NCBI RefSeq assembly: GCF_025399795.1
Contig: NZ_JAODTZ010000055.1
Coordinates: forward strand, 1 to 64,000
From: Streptomyces rhizosphaerihabitans
Lineage (GTDB): Bacteria; Actinomycetota; Actinomycetes; Streptomycetales; Streptomycetaceae
Length of the DNA: 64,000 nucleotides
Reading direction: 5' to 3'
The notes under the pieces were generated by a model. That model saw nothing but the letters and a program-made list of their open reading frames with translations, was not told the DNA's origin and ran no database searches. This document shows positions 61,656 to 64,000 of the stretch, one piece after another. Position 1 is the stretch's first letter; the number at the start of each line of letters is the position of its first letter. The position numbers and the translations under genes were made by a program.

Positions 61656-62455
61656 GCGGAACGGCAGTCACCACAGGCGCCGGCACGGCAAGGACAACGG
61701 CCGCCGGCCGGACGAGAGCACTGGCACGCGCCGAGCTGACGCTGCTGGGCCGCACCAAGGCGACGCTCGCCGCAGCGGTGTTCGTACCGCTGGCCATGCC
61801 GTTCATGCTCCGCTCGACCGTCGACCAGATGAATCTGAAGGGCACCGGGCTCACCGTCGGCTCGATCCTGCTCCCCTCCTCCATCGGCTTCTCGCTCCTC
61901 TTCGCCGTCTACAGCTCCCTGGTGAGCGTGTACGCGGCCCGCCGCGAAGAACTCGTCCTCAAACGGCTGCGCACCGGGGAGCTGCGGGACGTGGAGATCC
62001 TCGCGGGCGCCGCGCTGCCCTCGGTGGCGATCGGTCTCGCCCAGTGCCTGGTCCTGACCGTCGCCTACCGAGTGACGCTCGGCATCGGGGCGCCCAAGGA
62101 GCCCCAACTGGTCGTGCTGGGGCTGCTGCTGGCGCTCATCACCTGGCCGGCGCTCGCGGCCGTCACCGCGAGCTTCAGCAAGAGCGTCGAGGGCGCCCAG
62201 GTCGCGGCCACGCCCCTGACGCTGGTGTCACTGGTCGGCTCCGGGACCTTCATCCCCCTGGAGACGCTGCCCGACGGCATGGCCTCGTTCTGCGAACTGC
62301 TGCCCCTCACCCCGGTGATCACCCTGATCCGCGGCGGCTGGACCGGGCACCTCTCGGCCCACGACACCGCGGGCGCTCTCTTCACGGCGGTGGCCTGGAC
62401 CGTGATCGCGGTGTTTGCTGTACGACGGTGGTTCCGCTGGGAGCCGCGGCGGTGA
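61652..62455 (+). CDS. ABC-2 type transporter permease
   Basis: A 267-residue membrane protein with about six helices, of the size of ABC-2 exporter permeases (AAVFVPLAMPFMLRSTVDQM; IGFSLLFAVYSSLVSVYAAR; the conserved late stretch ETLPDGMASFCELLPLTPVI). It forms the channel for the preceding ATPase. ATG 61652 behind GGGGGAGG overlaps the ATPase stop. Followed by the kinase gene, suggesting that the two-component system senses the exported or toxic compound. Confidence 0.9.
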   Translation: MSGTAVTTGAGTARTTAAGRTRALARAELTLLGRTKATLAAAVFVPLAMPFMLRSTVDQMNLKGTGLTVGSILLPSSIGFSLLFAVYSSLVSVYAARREELVLKRLRTGELRDVEILAGAALPSVAIGLAQCLVLTVAYRVTLGIGAPKEPQLVVLGLLLALITWPALAAVTASFSKSVEGAQVAATPLTLVSLVGSGTFIPLETLPDGMASFCELLPLTPVITLIRGGWTGHLSAHDTAGALFTAVAWTVIAVFAVRRWFRWEPRR

Positions 62456-62475
62456 CCACGGAGGCGGGGGTGGGC

Positions 62476-63903
62476 ATGAGCAGGCCGTCCGGCTGGTGGC
62501 GGGGCAAGAGCACACCGGCGAAGGTCGAGACGTACACACGGTGGTCGTTTCACTTCTTCGCCGTGATCGAAGCCTTCTCGATCGGGCTGCCCGTCTTCGG
62601 GAACGTGTCGACGGGACGGTCCTGGACGCTGTTCCTGCTGGTGTGCGGGCACTCCGTGTTCTGCGCGGTGACCGCCTCGCAGGCGCTGGACTGGACGCGC
62701 GGCACCCGGGAACAGCCCAGACGGACACTGCTCGCGCTGGCCGTGAGCACCTGCGCGGTGGCCGTCGTGGGGGCGCTCGTCTCGGGCACCCCCTGGCACC
62801 CGGCGAGCGACGGCGAGTACCTGGTCGCCTCCTCGGTGCTCGTCGGTGTCACCGCGTTCGGCACGGGCACGGTCGCACTCGGGACACGCGACACACGGCG
62901 GATGACGTACGCCGTGCTCGGCGCGGCCGCGGGTGCCGGGGCGCTCTCCCTGCCCCTCGGCTTCCCGGGCCCCGCCGCGCTGATCACCGCCGTCCTGGTC
63001 CTGCTGACCGCCGGATTCCTCACGTTCACCGCGGCCTTCTCCGTGTGGCTGCTGGGCGCCGTCTACGAACTCGACGAGGCCCGCGAGACCCGCGCCCGGC
63101 TCGCCGTCGCCGAGGAGCGGCTGCGCTTCGGCCGCGATCTGCACGACGTGATGGGCCGCAACCTCGCGGTGATCGCCCTCAAGAGCGAGCTCGCCGTACA
63201 GCTGGCCAGGCGTGGACGGGCCGAGGCCGTGGACCAGATGACCGAGGTGCAGCGGATCGCCCGGGAGTCCCAGCGGGAGGTGCGCGAGGTCGTACGCGGC
63301 TACCGCGATGCCGACCTGGCCAACGAACTGGTGGGCGCTCAGGGCGTGTTGACCGCGGCCGGCATCGACTGCGACATCACCGGCGCCGCCGCGGAGCTGC
63401 CCGCGCAGGTGCAGTCGGCACTCGGCTGGGTCGTCCGGGAGGCGACCACGAATGTGCTGCGGCACGGGGACGCCAGGAGGTGCGCGCTGTCCCTGCGGGT
63501 GACGGAGGAGCGGGTGACGCTCACCGTCGAGAACGACGGGGTGCCGGACGAGGCAGGACCGGGCCCCGGACCGGACGGTGACTCCGGGCAGCGGAGAGGG
63601 ACCGGACTCGTGGGGCTGCGGGAGCGGTTGGGGGAGGTGGACGGGGTGCTGCGGGCCGGCGCGAGCGGCGGAGTGTTCCGGCTGGCGGCGGAGGTGCCGC
63701 TGCCGGCCTCGCCGGCCAGAGACAGGGACAGACACAGGGCCGGCCCCGGAGACGGCCCGGGACATCCCCCCGGGGACAGCCCGGGAGACGGACCCAGAAA
63801 CGGACCCGGAGACAGGGACCCGGATTCGGGGAACGGTGAGAGGCGGCGGAAGTCGTCGTCGCCCTCCTCCGTTCCGCGTCAGGCGAGAGAGGCCACCCCA
63901 TGA
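62476..63903 (+). CDS. Sensor histidine kinase (NarL/DesK type)
   Basis: A 475-residue membrane sensor. About five to six helices at 20-195 are followed by a short coiled coil and the HisKA_3 phosphoacceptor RFGRDLHDVMGRNLAVIALK. The ATPase domain has N-box VVREATTNVLRHG and GTGLVGLRERLGEVDG. The last 70 residues are an odd repetitive Gly/Asp/Pro/Arg tail. ATG 62476 follows GGAGGCGGGGG; a GTG at 62452 overlapping the permease stop is the alternative. It is coupled to the response regulator by a four-base overlap. Confidence 0.9.
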   Translation: MSRPSGWWRGKSTPAKVETYTRWSFHFFAVIEAFSIGLPVFGNVSTGRSWTLFLLVCGHSVFCAVTASQALDWTRGTREQPRRTLLALAVSTCAVAVVGALVSGTPWHPASDGEYLVASSVLVGVTAFGTGTVALGTRDTRRMTYAVLGAAAGAGALSLPLGFPGPAALITAVLVLLTAGFLTFTAAFSVWLLGAVYELDEARETRARLAVAEERLRFGRDLHDVMGRNLAVIALKSELAVQLARRGRAEAVDQMTEVQRIARESQREVREVVRGYRDADLANELVGAQGVLTAAGIDCDITGAAAELPAQVQSALGWVVREATTNVLRHGDARRCALSLRVTEERVTLTVENDGVPDEAGPGPGPDGDSGQRRGTGLVGLRERLGEVDGVLRAGASGGVFRLAAEVPLPASPARDRDRHRAGPGDGPGHPPGDSPGDGPRNGPGDRDPDSGNGERRRKSSSPSSVPRQAREATP

Positions 63904-64000
63904 CGTCCGTAGCGTCCGGCGCGTCGACGCCCGGGCCCCCCGTACGGCTGCTGCTCGCCGACGACGAGCATCTGATCCGGGGAGCACTGGCGGCGCTGCT
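63900..64000 (+). CDS. Response regulator, truncated by the window edge
   Basis: Only the first 33 codons are in the window. VRLLLADDEHLIRGALAALL is the first beta-strand, acidic pair and helix of a receiver domain. It starts at ATG 63900 overlapping the kinase stop (ATGA). By partnership with a HisKA_3 kinase it should be a NarL/LuxR-type regulator, which the missing part would show. Confidence 0.9.
   Translation, partial: MTSVASGASTPGPPVRLLLADDEHLIRGALAAL

Overview
The window is Streptomyces chromosome. GC is very high, GTG and TTG starts are common, and the gene set is typical of the genus: bldC, vdh, an Lsr2 paralogue, an AtrA-like TetR regulator, an ORF1590-like sporulation protein, SpoIIE-type phosphatases and an AfsR-like regulator. 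From memory, the order matches the S. coelicolor block running from about SCO4122 down to SCO4072, so most of this is core, vertically inherited DNA. I see no prophage, insertion sequence or CRISPR array. The least ordinary segment is the riboflavin-type module at 26.0-28.6 kb.

Layout. 0-9 kb: the left edge looks like the promoter and leader of an rRNA operon reading leftward out of the window. It is followed by a divergent MarR/MFS pair, a PAS-SpoIIE phosphatase, a type II NADH dehydrogenase, an atrA-like gene, and an ECF sigma factor fused to a zinc-finger anti-sigma segment, membrane segments and a secreted NPCBM domain. 9-17.8 kb: an AfsR/SARP-type regulator, an orphan asparagine-synthetase-like protein with eroded catalytic motifs, and the ORF1590-like protein. 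17.9-25.9 kb: an L-2-hydroxyglutarate-oxidase-like enzyme, trmB, a PrsW-like protease, an aldo/keto reductase, a LytM (M23) peptidase behind a c-di-AMP riboswitch, a membrane SpoIIE phosphatase and initiator tRNA. 26-28.6 kb: a domain-swapped RibD-like protein, a MarR regulator and GTP cyclohydrolase II, with three related palindromes in the control regions.

28.6-41 kb: tRNA-Lys, an amino-acid permease, a large secreted FG-GAP protein, a DEAD-box helicase with a repetitive arginine/glycine-rich tail, a lipoprotein, a secreted serine-hydrolase-fold protein lacking its catalytic lysine, a small zincin and a membrane metallophosphoesterase. 41-51 kb: tRNA-Glu/Asp/Phe, a small membrane protein, HrpA helicase, a second identical tRNA-Asp, bldC, a conserved hypothetical, vdh and a DUF3073 gene. 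51-59.3 kb: purine synthesis, with purF-purM and the overlapping purS-purQ-purL, separated by a META-domain lipoprotein, a DinB-like enzyme and a broken Uma2 gene. 59.6-64 kb: the Lsr2 paralogue, two tRNA-Gly genes (one with a strikingly non-canonical D-loop and T-arm), and an ABC exporter with a two-component system cut by the right edge.

The observations most worth following up are the tRNA-Gly(UCC) that resembles peptidoglycan-dedicated glycine tRNAs, the RibD/MarR/GCHII module with its operators, the one-polypeptide sigma/anti-sigma/NPCBM protein, and the two enzyme-fold proteins whose catalytic residues are lost.
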